Assembly: GCA_015060625.1 (NCBI GenBank)
Contig: SUYC01000009.1
Span: 95,651 to 159,650 of the forward strand
Reading direction: 5' to 3'
Source of the DNA: Xylanibacter ruminicola
Lineage (GTDB): Bacteria > Bacteroidota > Bacteroidia > Bacteroidales > Bacteroidaceae
Length of the DNA: 64,000 nucleotides
The notes beneath the pieces were generated by a model. That model saw nothing but the letters and a program-made list of their open reading frames with translations, made no database searches and was not told the origin of the DNA. Every line of letters begins with the position of its first letter. The first letter of the stretch is position 1. The position numbers and the translations under genes are program-made. Of this stretch, positions 15,662 through 24,403 are shown one piece after another.

Positions 15662-17176
15662 ATGGAAACAGAACTGTTATGGGGTTTTAATCTCCAAGCC
15701 TGGATCACGATTATTACGGTGTTGGGTATGTTTACTACTCTGTTGCTAACAAAGTTGCGGGCCGATGTGGTGTTCTTAGCTGCCATTGGCATATTACTTG
15801 TTACGGGCGTGCTCGATGCTAAAGAGGCTTTTTCGGGCTTCAGTTCATCGTCGGTAGTGGTTATCGGAGTATTGTTTGTGGTAGTGGCCGGTCTTACCTA
15901 TACCGGCGTGCTGCAATGGATAGTGAAAAACCTGTTAGGACAACCCAACAGCTACGGCAAGGCCGTGATACGATTGATGCTGCCTGTGGCCGGACTGAGT
16001 TCGTTCTTGAGTAATACCACGGTGGTGGCCATGTTCGTGGGCATTGTAAAAATGTGGTCGAAAAAGCTGGGCATCTCGCCCTCAAAACTGCTAATCCCTC
16101 TGAGTTATGCCTCGGGTATGGGTGGTGTGTGTACGCTGATTGGTACACCGCCAAACCTGATTATCAGTGGACTGTATGCCGATAAGTCGGGCCATGTGAT
16201 GAACGTGCTGGCTACCACGATTCCAGGCTTGTTCTGTTTGCTGGTAGGTGTGCTGAGCATTATTGCCATGCGCAAGCTGCTGCCCGATAGAAAAGCACCC
16301 GAATCGGAGTTTGAGGATACAGCCGAATATACCGTAGAGCTGCTGGTGCCTTCGAACAACAAGTTTATTGGCGAGACATTGGACTATGCTGGTTTGTTTG
16401 ATGTGAAGGGGGGGCGACTGATAAGGATCCGCCACTTTGACAATGTGCCTGTGGCACTGAACAAGAATGAATTTGTGATGGGTGGCGACCATCTGACCTA
16501 TGCTGGACATATTAAGGATATTCTGCAATTGGCCGAGGAGCGTGGCCTGCAGGTTGGCGACGAGGTGATTAATGTGGGTAAGAAAACACTGTTGTCGGCA
16601 CTTATCATGATAGCAATGGTTACGGTATCGGCTTTGGGTATAATGCCGCTGCTGCACTGTGCCTTTATTGCTGCTGCTATGATGATGATACTGCGCTGTT
16701 GTAGCCCCGACCAAGCTATGCGTGCCATAAACTGGGACATACTGATGGTGTTTGCTGGTAGCGTGGTGCTGGGGCTGGCAATCCAGAAAACAGGTATCGC
16801 CGAGCGCCTGGCCATGGGTATTCTGGATGTGTGTGGTACCAACCCGATAGTGGTGATGACTGCCATCTGCTTTGTGGGTACGTTTATCACCGAGTTTATA
16901 TCTAACACTGCTGCCGGTGCCATGTTCTTCCCCATCATGTACGAGGCTGCCGAGAAGTTGGGCTACGAGCCATACCCATTCCTGATAGCCCTGATGGTAA
17001 GCGTGAGCAGTAGCTTTGCCACTCCAATTGGATCGCCTACGCACATGTTGGTATATGGGCCTGGTGGTTACCGGTTCAGCGACTTTATGCGTATCGGTCT
17101 GCTGATGAATATTATTATTCTGTTAGCCAACATATTTATAGTTAACATGGTGTATCCACTAACCCCCTTGCAATAA
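15662..17176 (+). CDS. SLC13/DASS-family ion:substrate transporter with an RCK-type cytoplasmic domain
   Basis: 504 residues, about 11-12 hydrophobic segments. The family motifs are present: LSSFLSNTTVVAMFVGIV with IGTPPNLIISGLY in the first half, and ITEFISNTAAGAMFFP with ATPIGSPTHMLVYGPGGY in the second. A soluble segment at about 215-300 (EYTVELLVPSNNKFIGETL and NEFVMGGDHLTYAGHIKDI) looks like a single TrkA-C/RCK_C domain; many relatives have two. Likely substrates are dicarboxylates, sulfate or similar anions with Na+, but this cannot be read here. It precedes an AGCS transporter and a DMT exporter on the same strand. Confidence 0.85.
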   Translation: METELLWGFNLQAWITIITVLGMFTTLLLTKLRADVVFLAAIGILLVTGVLDAKEAFSGFSSSSVVVIGVLFVVVAGLTYTGVLQWIVKNLLGQPNSYGKAVIRLMLPVAGLSSFLSNTTVVAMFVGIVKMWSKKLGISPSKLLIPLSYASGMGGVCTLIGTPPNLIISGLYADKSGHVMNVLATTIPGLFCLLVGVLSIIAMRKLLPDRKAPESEFEDTAEYTVELLVPSNNKFIGETLDYAGLFDVKGGRLIRIRHFDNVPVALNKNEFVMGGDHLTYAGHIKDILQLAEERGLQVGDEVINVGKKTLLSALIMIAMVTVSALGIMPLLHCAFIAAAMMMILRCCSPDQAMRAINWDILMVFAGSVVLGLAIQKTGIAERLAMGILDVCGTNPIVVMTAICFVGTFITEFISNTAAGAMFFPIMYEAAEKLGYEPYPFLIALMVSVSSSFATPIGSPTHMLVYGPGGYRFSDFMRIGLLMNIIILLANIFIVNMVYPLTPLQ

Positions 17177-17196
17177 ATAAAACAAACGAAACATAA

Positions 17197-18624
17197 ATGA
17201 ACGAACTGATAACTCAGATTAACGATGCCGTTTGGGGCTATGTACTGATTGCTGCGCTGGTGGGCTGTGGCGTGTGGTTTACCATTAAAACACGCTTCGT
17301 GCAGTTTCGGATGGTAGGCGAGATGATCAGACTGCTAACCGATTCGGCTGTTGATACAGTAGGTGACCAAGTTAAAAATCAAGGTGCAGAGGGCAAGCGT
17401 AAGCATATCTCCTCGTTTCAGGCTTTTGCCGTGAGTGTAGCCACGCGTGTGGGTACAGGTAATTTGGCTGGTGTGGCTTCGGCCATTGCCATCGGTGGTC
17501 CTGGTGCTGTGTTCTGGATGTGGATTATTGCTCTTATCGGATCGGCAACGGCATTTGTGGAATCAACGCTGGCCCAGCTGTTTAAGCAGAAACACAAGGA
17601 TTCGTTTATTGGTGGACCTGCTTATTATATCCAGCGAGGTTTGCACCAACGATGGATGGCAGTGACATTCGCCGTACTGATTACCCTACAGTTCGGATTA
17701 TCCAACAATTCGGTTCAGGCAAACACGATTTGTGGTGCCATGAACGAAGCCTTTGGCTGGAATCCAGCCTGGGTAGGTGCTGGATTGGCGGCGATAGGCT
17801 TGTTTATCGTGTTTGGTGGCATTCAACGAATAGCCCATGTAAGTGCGGTGCTGGTGCCTGTGATGGCTATCGGCTATGTGTTGGTTGCTATTGTGGTTAT
17901 TGTGACGAACATCGAGCTTATCCCGCATGTGTTTAAGGTGATTATAACCGATGCCTTTGGCATTCATCAGGTAACCGGCGGCAGTGTTGGCGCTATGATT
18001 ATGATTGGTGTGAAACGTGGCTTGTTCTCGAACGAGGCAGGCGAGGGTAGTGCACCTAACGTGGCCGCTACGGCAGCCGTATCGCACCCCGTAAAACAGG
18101 GGTTGATACAGGCGCTGGGTGTGTTTACCGATACCTTGCTGGTATGTTCATGTACAGCCTTTATCATTTTGATTAGTGGTTTGTATCAGGTGCCCGGACT
18201 GAATGGCATCGCTTTAACGCAGTCGGCTTTGCAGAGTGAGGTAGGTGCGGTAGGACCGATATTCGTGGCTATTGCTATCTTTATGTTTGCATTCTCTAGC
18301 ATCATTGGCAACTACTATTATGGCGAAGCCAATATCCGTTTTATCACGTCGAATGGCCAGGTGATGACAGTTTATCGCATCTGTTCGGCTGGTGTGATGG
18401 TGATTTTTGGTGCTGTGGCCAGCTTTGAGTTGGTGTGGAATATTATCGACTTTTTTATGGCTTTCCTTACGGCTTGTAATCTGATAGCTATTGTGCTGTT
18501 GGGGCGTTATGTTTTCCGACTGCTCGATGATTACCGCCAGCAAAAGCGTGCAGGTATCAAGGAACCTACATTCCACCGTAGTCAGTTTCCTGAGTTGGAG
18601 AACGAATTAGAGTGCTGGGAGTGA
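17197..18624 (+). CDS. Sodium:alanine symporter (AGCS family)
   Basis: 475 residues, about ten membrane segments. Family motifs include HISSFQAFAVSVATRVGTGN, LAGVASAIAIGGPGAVFWMW and the GLFSNEAGEGSAPNVAATA stretch. It would import alanine or glycine with Na+ across the inner membrane. It starts 20 bp after the SLC13-type gene and its stop overlaps the next gene (TGATG), so the three transporter genes are probably co-transcribed. Confidence 0.92.
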   Translation: MNELITQINDAVWGYVLIAALVGCGVWFTIKTRFVQFRMVGEMIRLLTDSAVDTVGDQVKNQGAEGKRKHISSFQAFAVSVATRVGTGNLAGVASAIAIGGPGAVFWMWIIALIGSATAFVESTLAQLFKQKHKDSFIGGPAYYIQRGLHQRWMAVTFAVLITLQFGLSNNSVQANTICGAMNEAFGWNPAWVGAGLAAIGLFIVFGGIQRIAHVSAVLVPVMAIGYVLVAIVVIVTNIELIPHVFKVIITDAFGIHQVTGGSVGAMIMIGVKRGLFSNEAGEGSAPNVAATAAVSHPVKQGLIQALGVFTDTLLVCSCTAFIILISGLYQVPGLNGIALTQSALQSEVGAVGPIFVAIAIFMFAFSSIIGNYYYGEANIRFITSNGQVMTVYRICSAGVMVIFGAVASFELVWNIIDFFMAFLTACNLIAIVLLGRYVFRLLDDYRQQKRAGIKEPTFHRSQFPELENELECWE

Positions 18625-19502
18625 TGAACGAGACACAACGTGGATTTATACAACTGCACCTAAGCGTGCTGTTGGCAGGCTTCACGGGCCTGTTTGGGCG
18701 ACTGATTACCCTGAACGAGGTGGATATCGTGTGGTACCGCATGCTGTTTACGAGTGCCATTCTGTTGGTGTTCACAGGGCTACCACGCGTGGGTTGGCGT
18801 AAGTTTCTGCAGTTGTGTGGTTGCGGTGCACTGTTAGGCTTGCACTGGATACTGTTTTACAGTAGCATAAAGGCTTCAAACGTGTCAATCGGTGTAATCT
18901 GTTTTTCGCTGGTGGGCTTTTTTACTGCCCTTTTCGAGCCGTTGATTTACCATCGCAAGTTATCGGCTACCGAGCTGGTGTTCTCACTCATAACTGTGTT
19001 AGGCGTATTGTGCATTTTTTCGTTAGATGCCCGTTACCGCTATGGTATCGGCATTGGCGTGGTGTCGAGTGCCGTGTGTGCGCTCTATGCCATCTGCAAC
19101 AAAAAGGCAAGCGTGGGTGTGCGCAGTCGTACGGTGTTGATGTACCAGATGTCGGGAGGCATCGTGCTGGTATCAATGATCATCCCCATCTACCTGGCTT
19201 TCTTCCCCAGTAATCAGCCTGTGGTGGTTATTCCAGAGGGCACCAACCTTTGGCTGATGCTTTGTCATGCGCTGTTCTGCACGGTGGGTATGTATCTGCT
19301 ACAGATTCAGGCACTGAAGCGATTGTCGGCCTTTACGGTAAACCTGACGTATAACCTGGAGCCTTGTTATACCATTATATTAGCATTCCTGATTTTTGGC
19401 GAGGGCCGCGAGATAAACTTCTCGTTCTATATCGGCATCGCCCTGATACTGCTCAGTGTGCTGTTGCAAACCCGACGGGCACTTGGGCCTAAAAATAATT
19501 GA
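18624..19502 (+). CDS. EamA/DMT-family transporter
   Basis: 292 residues from the ATG at 18624, which overlaps the preceding stop by one base. About ten hydrophobic segments form two EamA repeats (LHLSVLLAGFTGLFGRLI; LLGLHWILFYSSIKASNVSI; LTYNLEPCYTIILAFLIFGE). Such proteins move metabolites such as amino acids. The substrate is unknown. It is the third transporter gene of the run and is followed with almost no gap by a HAD phosphatase. Confidence 0.85.
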   Translation: MNETQRGFIQLHLSVLLAGFTGLFGRLITLNEVDIVWYRMLFTSAILLVFTGLPRVGWRKFLQLCGCGALLGLHWILFYSSIKASNVSIGVICFSLVGFFTALFEPLIYHRKLSATELVFSLITVLGVLCIFSLDARYRYGIGIGVVSSAVCALYAICNKKASVGVRSRTVLMYQMSGGIVLVSMIIPIYLAFFPSNQPVVVIPEGTNLWLMLCHALFCTVGMYLLQIQALKRLSAFTVNLTYNLEPCYTIILAFLIFGEGREINFSFYIGIALILLSVLLQTRRALGPKNN

Positions 19503-19504
19503 TT

Positions 19505-20293
19505 ATGCAGACTAGTTACGCATTATTCTTTGATATTGATGGTACGTTGGTGAGTTTCGAGACGCACCATATTCCCGCTTCTACCATTCTGGCACTTACA
19601 CAGGCCAAAGCCAATGGGCACAAGGTGTTTATTGCCACCGGACGTCCACCTATTATTATTACCAATTTAGGTACTATTGAACATTTGATAGATGGTTATG
19701 TAACTACCAACGGCGCCTATTGTTTTGTGGGCGATGAGGTGGTGGCCTGTAAGAGTATTCCACCTCATGAGGCACGGCTGATTGTTGACGATGCCATTGA
19801 GAAAAACTATGGGGTGATAGTAGTTGGCGAAAAGGATGTGGCTGTGCTTGATCCGCGTGGGCAGGTAGATGAGATTTTCCGTCAGCATCTGGCTGTGGAG
19901 AATCTGGATAAGGCCAAGCCCATGGAGCAGGTGCTTGATCAGCGTATTATGCAGATAACTCCTTTTTTCAGTAAGGCGTATGAGGCTGAGCTGATGGCAC
20001 GTGTGCCTGGTTGTACCTCGGGGCGCTGGCATCCGGCTTTTACCGATGTAACTGCGCTAGGTGCTGATAAGGGTGAGGGACTGCTGGCTATGGCTAAACA
20101 TCTAGGTCTGAACCCCGACCATACCATGGCCTTTGGTGATGGCGGTAACGACAGTACCATGATTCGTAAGGCTGGAGTTGGCATAGCGATGGGTAATGCC
20201 ATTGATGAGCTTAAAGCCGAAGCCGACTATATTACAGCATCGGTTGACGATGATGGCGTGCGTAAGGCCCTGCAGCACTTTGACCTGATTTAG
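19505..20293 (+). CDS. Cof-type HAD-IIB sugar-phosphate phosphatase
   Basis: 262 residues from the ATG at 19505. HAD motifs: FFDIDGTLVSF (motif I, with both Asp), FIATGRPP (motif II), a lysine in GADKGEGLLAMAKHLGL (motif III) and AFGDGGNDSTMIRKAG (motif IV). The large C2-type cap lies in the middle. Substrates of this subfamily are usually sugar phosphates or flavin/pyridoxal phosphates. It begins 2 bp after the DMT gene and is convergent with the sensor kinase gene, with no gap. Confidence 0.9.
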   Translation: MQTSYALFFDIDGTLVSFETHHIPASTILALTQAKANGHKVFIATGRPPIIITNLGTIEHLIDGYVTTNGAYCFVGDEVVACKSIPPHEARLIVDDAIEKNYGVIVVGEKDVAVLDPRGQVDEIFRQHLAVENLDKAKPMEQVLDQRIMQITPFFSKAYEAELMARVPGCTSGRWHPAFTDVTALGADKGEGLLAMAKHLGLNPDHTMAFGDGGNDSTMIRKAGVGIAMGNAIDELKAEADYITASVDDDGVRKALQHFDLI

Positions 20294-23200
20294 TTAGGTC
20301 AAGGGTAGTGTCATGATGAATCGGGCACCTGAGGTATAGGTGGTGTCGAGTACCACATCACCGCCCAGTCGGCGAGCCAACGAGCGTGCTACGGTAAGTC
20401 CGATACCGGTACCTTCGTAGTATTCATCGAGTTGTACAAACTCATCAAAGATATGTTCAACTTCATTGATGGGGACGCCAATACCTGTGTCCTCAACGAT
20501 GAATTCGATGGTGCTCTCTGTCTTTTTGAGTGTAAGCGTAACCTGTTGCTGTTCAGTTTGTTTTTCATTCTTAGCCTCGGCCGGACGGGTAAACTTACGG
20601 GCGTTATCAAGCAGCATGGTAAGTGCACGGGTAGCAGCCTGTTCGTTGGTGGTGATGGTTACCGCGCCTTCGGCGTCGCCAACCTGTAAATCGAACTTCA
20701 GGTGCTTGGCATTGGCAACCTCGCTGGCATCGGTGGCCTGTGCTGCAATCTGTACGGCCAGCACATTGTCGGTGCGGTCGATAACGGCCTGGCTGCTGGC
20801 ATCGCTCAGTTCCAGCATCTTGTTAACCAAACCGGTAATACGGTCGGTATTCTCTACAATCTTCTGGTTGATATCGGTGCGGGTAGCCTCGTCGAGCTTC
20901 ATATCAGGCATGGTGATAATCTGCGTAAAACCACTCAGAATGTTCAATGGTGTACGTATCTCGTGCGAAATCTGACGGATAAAGTTGGTCTTCATCTTCG
21001 ACGACTCCTCGGCACGCTCGTTGGCTACTACCAGATTATTATAGCTAATTTCTAGCATGGAGTGGGCACGGCGCAGTTTGCGATAGAATTCGAACAGAAC
21101 GCCCAGGAATATTAATAGTAGCAGTAGCACTACCACAATGGCCTGCATGCGCTGTCTGTTCAGTGTGGCTCGCTGTGCGGCTATCTCCTGTTCTTTCTGT
21201 TCTGTTTCGTAAATCACAGCCAACTCTTCGGCATCGCTGCGGTGCTGATAGGCCTTTACCGAGTCAAGCAAATTGATAATCTGCTCTGCTTTCTGTAGCG
21301 CATCTTCTTTTCGCCCGGTTTTTACCATTGCCTTAAAGATAATAGTAGGACTGGCAATCAGATAGTCGAGTGTGGGGGGAATCTCGGCTGCTACTTCAGC
21401 AGAATCGATGCGGAGTGCAATCGAGAGCAACTTCTCCCATTGCTCGGTGGTTTCCAGGTAAAAACCTTGATCATATATACCACGGAAAGTCTTGGCGTAA
21501 TCGGATGCCAGGAAACTCTGATAGGCTGCCTCTGCTTCTTCGGGGTGTCCGGTCATGGCCCACATAATGGCCTTGTCGCAATTCAGTGTGGCCAGATAGT
21601 CGCTATACTTATCAGTAGATACATTGGTGGCTGCAAAACGCTCAAGTGAGGATTCCATCATGTCAAGCCATGGCTCAATAATGTCGAACCTCTTCTGGTT
21701 CATGTAGTAGTTGATGATGTTCGAGGCTATTAGTAGGCAGCTCTCCTGGCAGTTGGGGCTCTGGGGATAGCTCTGCGCCAGATGCAGGGCTTCCTGGCGA
21801 ACCTCTTCGAAGGTTTCGGCAGCCTCCTCGTTATGGCCTAGTCGTAATTGGCACATGCCAATTTCCATCAGAAGATTGTTGCTCATGTCGCGGCCGACGA
21901 TGGTGCTATCCTTGCTGGCAATCTCATAACCTTCGGTAGCGGTTTTAAGTGCCAGTTCTACGTTGTTATTGTTCAGATAGCCTGTACATACACCCATGTA
22001 GGCATCGTAGAAATGCCTATTGTTGATATGTAGCAGTTTCTTGCCTTCAATGGCCTTATTAAAGAATATCAAGGCTGAACGAGGTTGCTCCATTTCTTCA
22101 TACTTCTCGCCCCTCATAAAGTCGGCCTGGCAGCTTGCTACCTTGCCTATCTGTTCCAAACTGTCGAGCACCTGGAACCAGCGATTGCCCTCGTACTTGT
22201 TTAGCTGTTCTCTAATGTCGTTGTCGGCTTGTTCTTCGGGGGTGGGTTGGTCCGAGGCTGTTGGTTTGTTCGGCTGGTTGTTGTGGCACGAAGTGGCAGT
22301 GAGTACTAACAGCGTTAGTAATACTGCTCCAAAGTGGCGTTGGCGGTACATCCAGCGCCAGAGGGGCATGAACATGAGCATAACAGAAAAAAGTATTAGT
22401 GGCAATAAAAAATAAAGCAACAGACGATAGTTGCTAAGTATAACCTCGTTGGGGCATACTAGGGCAATGCTCCAGCCTGTTTGGCGGAAAGGCATGTAGA
22501 ATACATGACTATCTACACCATCCAAGCGCAGTGCTTTATAGCCCGTTTCACCATCGGTCATAGCTCGGCCTAATGATGTTAGGGCGGTGTCGGGATGCTC
22601 GATGGTTGAGGTAAAGATGGTTTCGTATAGCAGGCGTGTACTGTCGGGATGAACGATATACGAACCGCCACGACCTAACAGCATGCAATACGATTGGGGA
22701 ATGGGCTGGTAACCGGCGATCTGATTGGCCAGCCAACTCAGTGGAACATCGGCCGAAAGGATACCCACGGTTTTGTCGGGCGCACCCTGTATAGGTTGGC
22801 AGTACGAGGTCATGATATCGTTTACCACAATACCACTGGTATCCTTTTCGGCATACGGTTCTATCCAGTAAGAATGGTATAGCATACGTGGAATGACGTA
22901 CCAGTCCATGTAGAAGTACTGATAGTTGTCGCTACCCTCCTGTTCAGTTACAATCGTTTTTCCATTATTATACGAGTAAGCCGAGAAATATTGCCCTTTT
23001 TCTTTATAGAAATATGGATCGAACGAGATGCTGCAGCCTTTCAGGTCAGGATGCTGCTCCAGCAACTGTCGGCTATACTCAAACATCATATCGGGCTGGT
23101 CGATGTGTTGTTCTATCTGAGGAATCAGACTGTCGGCAGCAGCTTCTATCTGGTGCAGATGACGGTCGGTAAGTTCCATCACTTGTTGAAGTGACTTAAC

Positions 23201-23314
23201 GGCATCGTCCATCGCCTGCTGCTGTATGACTTGGCGACTATAGGTGAGTATTGCCAGCAACAGGAGCGCGATGGCTGTGCCGATGGCAGCTGTTATCCAT
23301 GGATGCTTTCTCAT
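20294..23314 (-). CDS. Large sensor histidine kinase with Cache-like and TPR modules
   Basis: 1006 residues. A membrane segment (about 8-24) is followed by an extracytoplasmic Cache-like sensor (about 30-295, DLKGCSISFDPYFYKEKGQY), a second membrane segment (about 298-318) and a third hydrophobic stretch at 328-342 that ends in a lipobox-like TATSC (Cys343). A TPR-like helical region covers about 360-700, then a membrane segment near 715-735. The kinase follows: H-box RQISHEIRTPLNILSGF with His784, N-box MLLDNARKFT, and G-boxes VEDTGIGV and GTGIGL. No receiver domain. The start overlaps the stop of the binding-protein gene (ATGA). No response regulator lies next to it. Confidence 0.88.
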   Translation of the reverse strand: MRKHPWITAAIGTAIALLLLAILTYSRQVIQQQAMDDAVKSLQQVMELTDRHLHQIEAAADSLIPQIEQHIDQPDMMFEYSRQLLEQHPDLKGCSISFDPYFYKEKGQYFSAYSYNNGKTIVTEQEGSDNYQYFYMDWYVIPRMLYHSYWIEPYAEKDTSGIVVNDIMTSYCQPIQGAPDKTVGILSADVPLSWLANQIAGYQPIPQSYCMLLGRGGSYIVHPDSTRLLYETIFTSTIEHPDTALTSLGRAMTDGETGYKALRLDGVDSHVFYMPFRQTGWSIALVCPNEVILSNYRLLLYFLLPLILFSVMLMFMPLWRWMYRQRHFGAVLLTLLVLTATSCHNNQPNKPTASDQPTPEEQADNDIREQLNKYEGNRWFQVLDSLEQIGKVASCQADFMRGEKYEEMEQPRSALIFFNKAIEGKKLLHINNRHFYDAYMGVCTGYLNNNNVELALKTATEGYEIASKDSTIVGRDMSNNLLMEIGMCQLRLGHNEEAAETFEEVRQEALHLAQSYPQSPNCQESCLLIASNIINYYMNQKRFDIIEPWLDMMESSLERFAATNVSTDKYSDYLATLNCDKAIMWAMTGHPEEAEAAYQSFLASDYAKTFRGIYDQGFYLETTEQWEKLLSIALRIDSAEVAAEIPPTLDYLIASPTIIFKAMVKTGRKEDALQKAEQIINLLDSVKAYQHRSDAEELAVIYETEQKEQEIAAQRATLNRQRMQAIVVVLLLLLIFLGVLFEFYRKLRRAHSMLEISYNNLVVANERAEESSKMKTNFIRQISHEIRTPLNILSGFTQIITMPDMKLDEATRTDINQKIVENTDRITGLVNKMLELSDASSQAVIDRTDNVLAVQIAAQATDASEVANAKHLKFDLQVGDAEGAVTITTNEQAATRALTMLLDNARKFTRPAEAKNEKQTEQQQVTLTLKKTESTIEFIVEDTGIGVPINEVEHIFDEFVQLDEYYEGTGIGLTVARSLARRLGGDVVLDTTYTSGARFIMTLPLT

Positions 23315-24261
23315 AGGCCGATCAATTCTTTGTAAGTTACTTCGCGTTTCAGCATACCGGCTTCATACATCATCTTGCTGGCCTTGCGTACCATATCAGC
23401 GCGAACGCGGAACTCGCGGCGTTTCGATTCGCGATCGATCTGCAAACGTAGTACTTCTTCGAGCATCATCTTTTGCATCACCCGGTTGGTGTGAATGCCG
23501 TGCTTGCGTACATACTTCATCACGATTTCCAGAGCCTCGTCGGGGTGAGCTGCTACCCACTCCCAGCCACGGCGGCTGGCTGCGGCAAACTTTGTTACGG
23601 TACTACGATGGGTGTCGAAATAGTGGCGCTTGACATAAACGCCATTCTCCTGTATGTTGTAATCGTGTTCGCTAAAACGGTACAAACTCTTCTCGGGTAG
23701 GTTAAAACCTGCCTGTTTCAGAAGGCAGAACTCGTTGTAGCTAACCACCATGGTGGCATCTACAGCTCCCGACAGAAACACGTTGATATCGCTGGTAAAA
23801 CGCACCCACTCATAATCCAGACCTTCCTTTTTACTCATGATATAGGTTAGGTAGTTGGGGTCGGAATTGAAGATGCCTACACGCTGTGATTTGACCTTTA
23901 ACGGGTCGGCACCCCAGCGCGAGACTAAAATGTTACTGCTGTTCATGGAGTCCTGAAAGATGTTTACCAATGGTGTGCCTTGGGCTATAAAGTCCATGGC
24001 TGACATCATCGAGAACATAGCGGCGTCGCATTGGTCGTTCTTCAATCGGGTAGAAGCCGAACTGGTGAGTGATGGATGCTGGATAACAACATCCAGGCCC
24101 ATCTCGTCGTAAAATCCTTTTTCTTTGGCGGCATAATAGCCTGCGAACTGTGCTTGGGCTGTCCAGATAGTAGTAAACACAAATCTTTCACCCTTTGCCG
24201 TTACTGGTAAAGCCAGCATCACAGCAAAGACCATGGTGATATATTTAAGGCTATGTTTCAT
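23311..24261 (-). CDS. NMT1/THI5-like periplasmic substrate-binding protein
   Basis: 316 residues from the ATG at 24261. The longer frame to 24294 is rejected because a TATCTTTG motif (24284-24291) lies in it. A signal peptide (KYITMVFAVMLALPVTAKG) precedes an NMT1-type domain: TTIWTAQAQFAGYYAAKEKG, FYDEMGLDVVIQHPS, and DAAMFSMMSAMDFIAQGTPL. This family binds thiamine precursors, sulfonates or similar small molecules. There is no ABC permease or ATPase gene here. The gene overlaps a sensor kinase by 4 bp, which suggests it is a signalling, not an import, subunit. Confidence 0.85.
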   Translation of the reverse strand: MKHSLKYITMVFAVMLALPVTAKGERFVFTTIWTAQAQFAGYYAAKEKGFYDEMGLDVVIQHPSLTSSASTRLKNDQCDAAMFSMMSAMDFIAQGTPLVNIFQDSMNSSNILVSRWGADPLKVKSQRVGIFNSDPNYLTYIMSKKEGLDYEWVRFTSDINVFLSGAVDATMVVSYNEFCLLKQAGFNLPEKSLYRFSEHDYNIQENGVYVKRHYFDTHRSTVTKFAAASRRGWEWVAAHPDEALEIVMKYVRKHGIHTNRVMQKMMLEEVLRLQIDRESKRREFRVRADMVRKASKMMYEAGMLKREVTYKELIGL

Positions 24262-24283
24262 CTTATTCCTCTCTCGTTGGGCG

Positions 24284-24291
24284 CAAAGATA
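24284..24291 (-). promoter_or_regulatory. Promoter -7 element of the binding protein/sensor kinase pair
   Basis: TATCTTTG on the minus strand, 22 bp before the ATG at 24261. Confidence 0.6.
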
Positions 24292-24376
24292 CAAAAAAGT
24301 TTTAAACTATATGCGTTTTTTAGTACAAAGATGTAACTTTTTGTACGTGAAATGTCTAAATTCCATATATTTTTAT

Positions 24377-24384
24377 TAATTTTG
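24377..24384 (+). promoter_or_regulatory. Promoter -7 element of argS
   Basis: TAATTTTG followed by CACCC, 19 bp before the argS ATG at 24404. It is divergent from the promoter at 24284-24291. Confidence 0.6.
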
Positions 24385-24403
24385 CACCCAAAAATCAAAA
24401 GAT

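Noticed and set aside
16091..17044. A 317-codon open frame on the minus strand
   Set aside because: It is opposite the SLC13-type transporter. The translation is rich in His and Gln, which is typical for a shadow of a membrane-protein gene.
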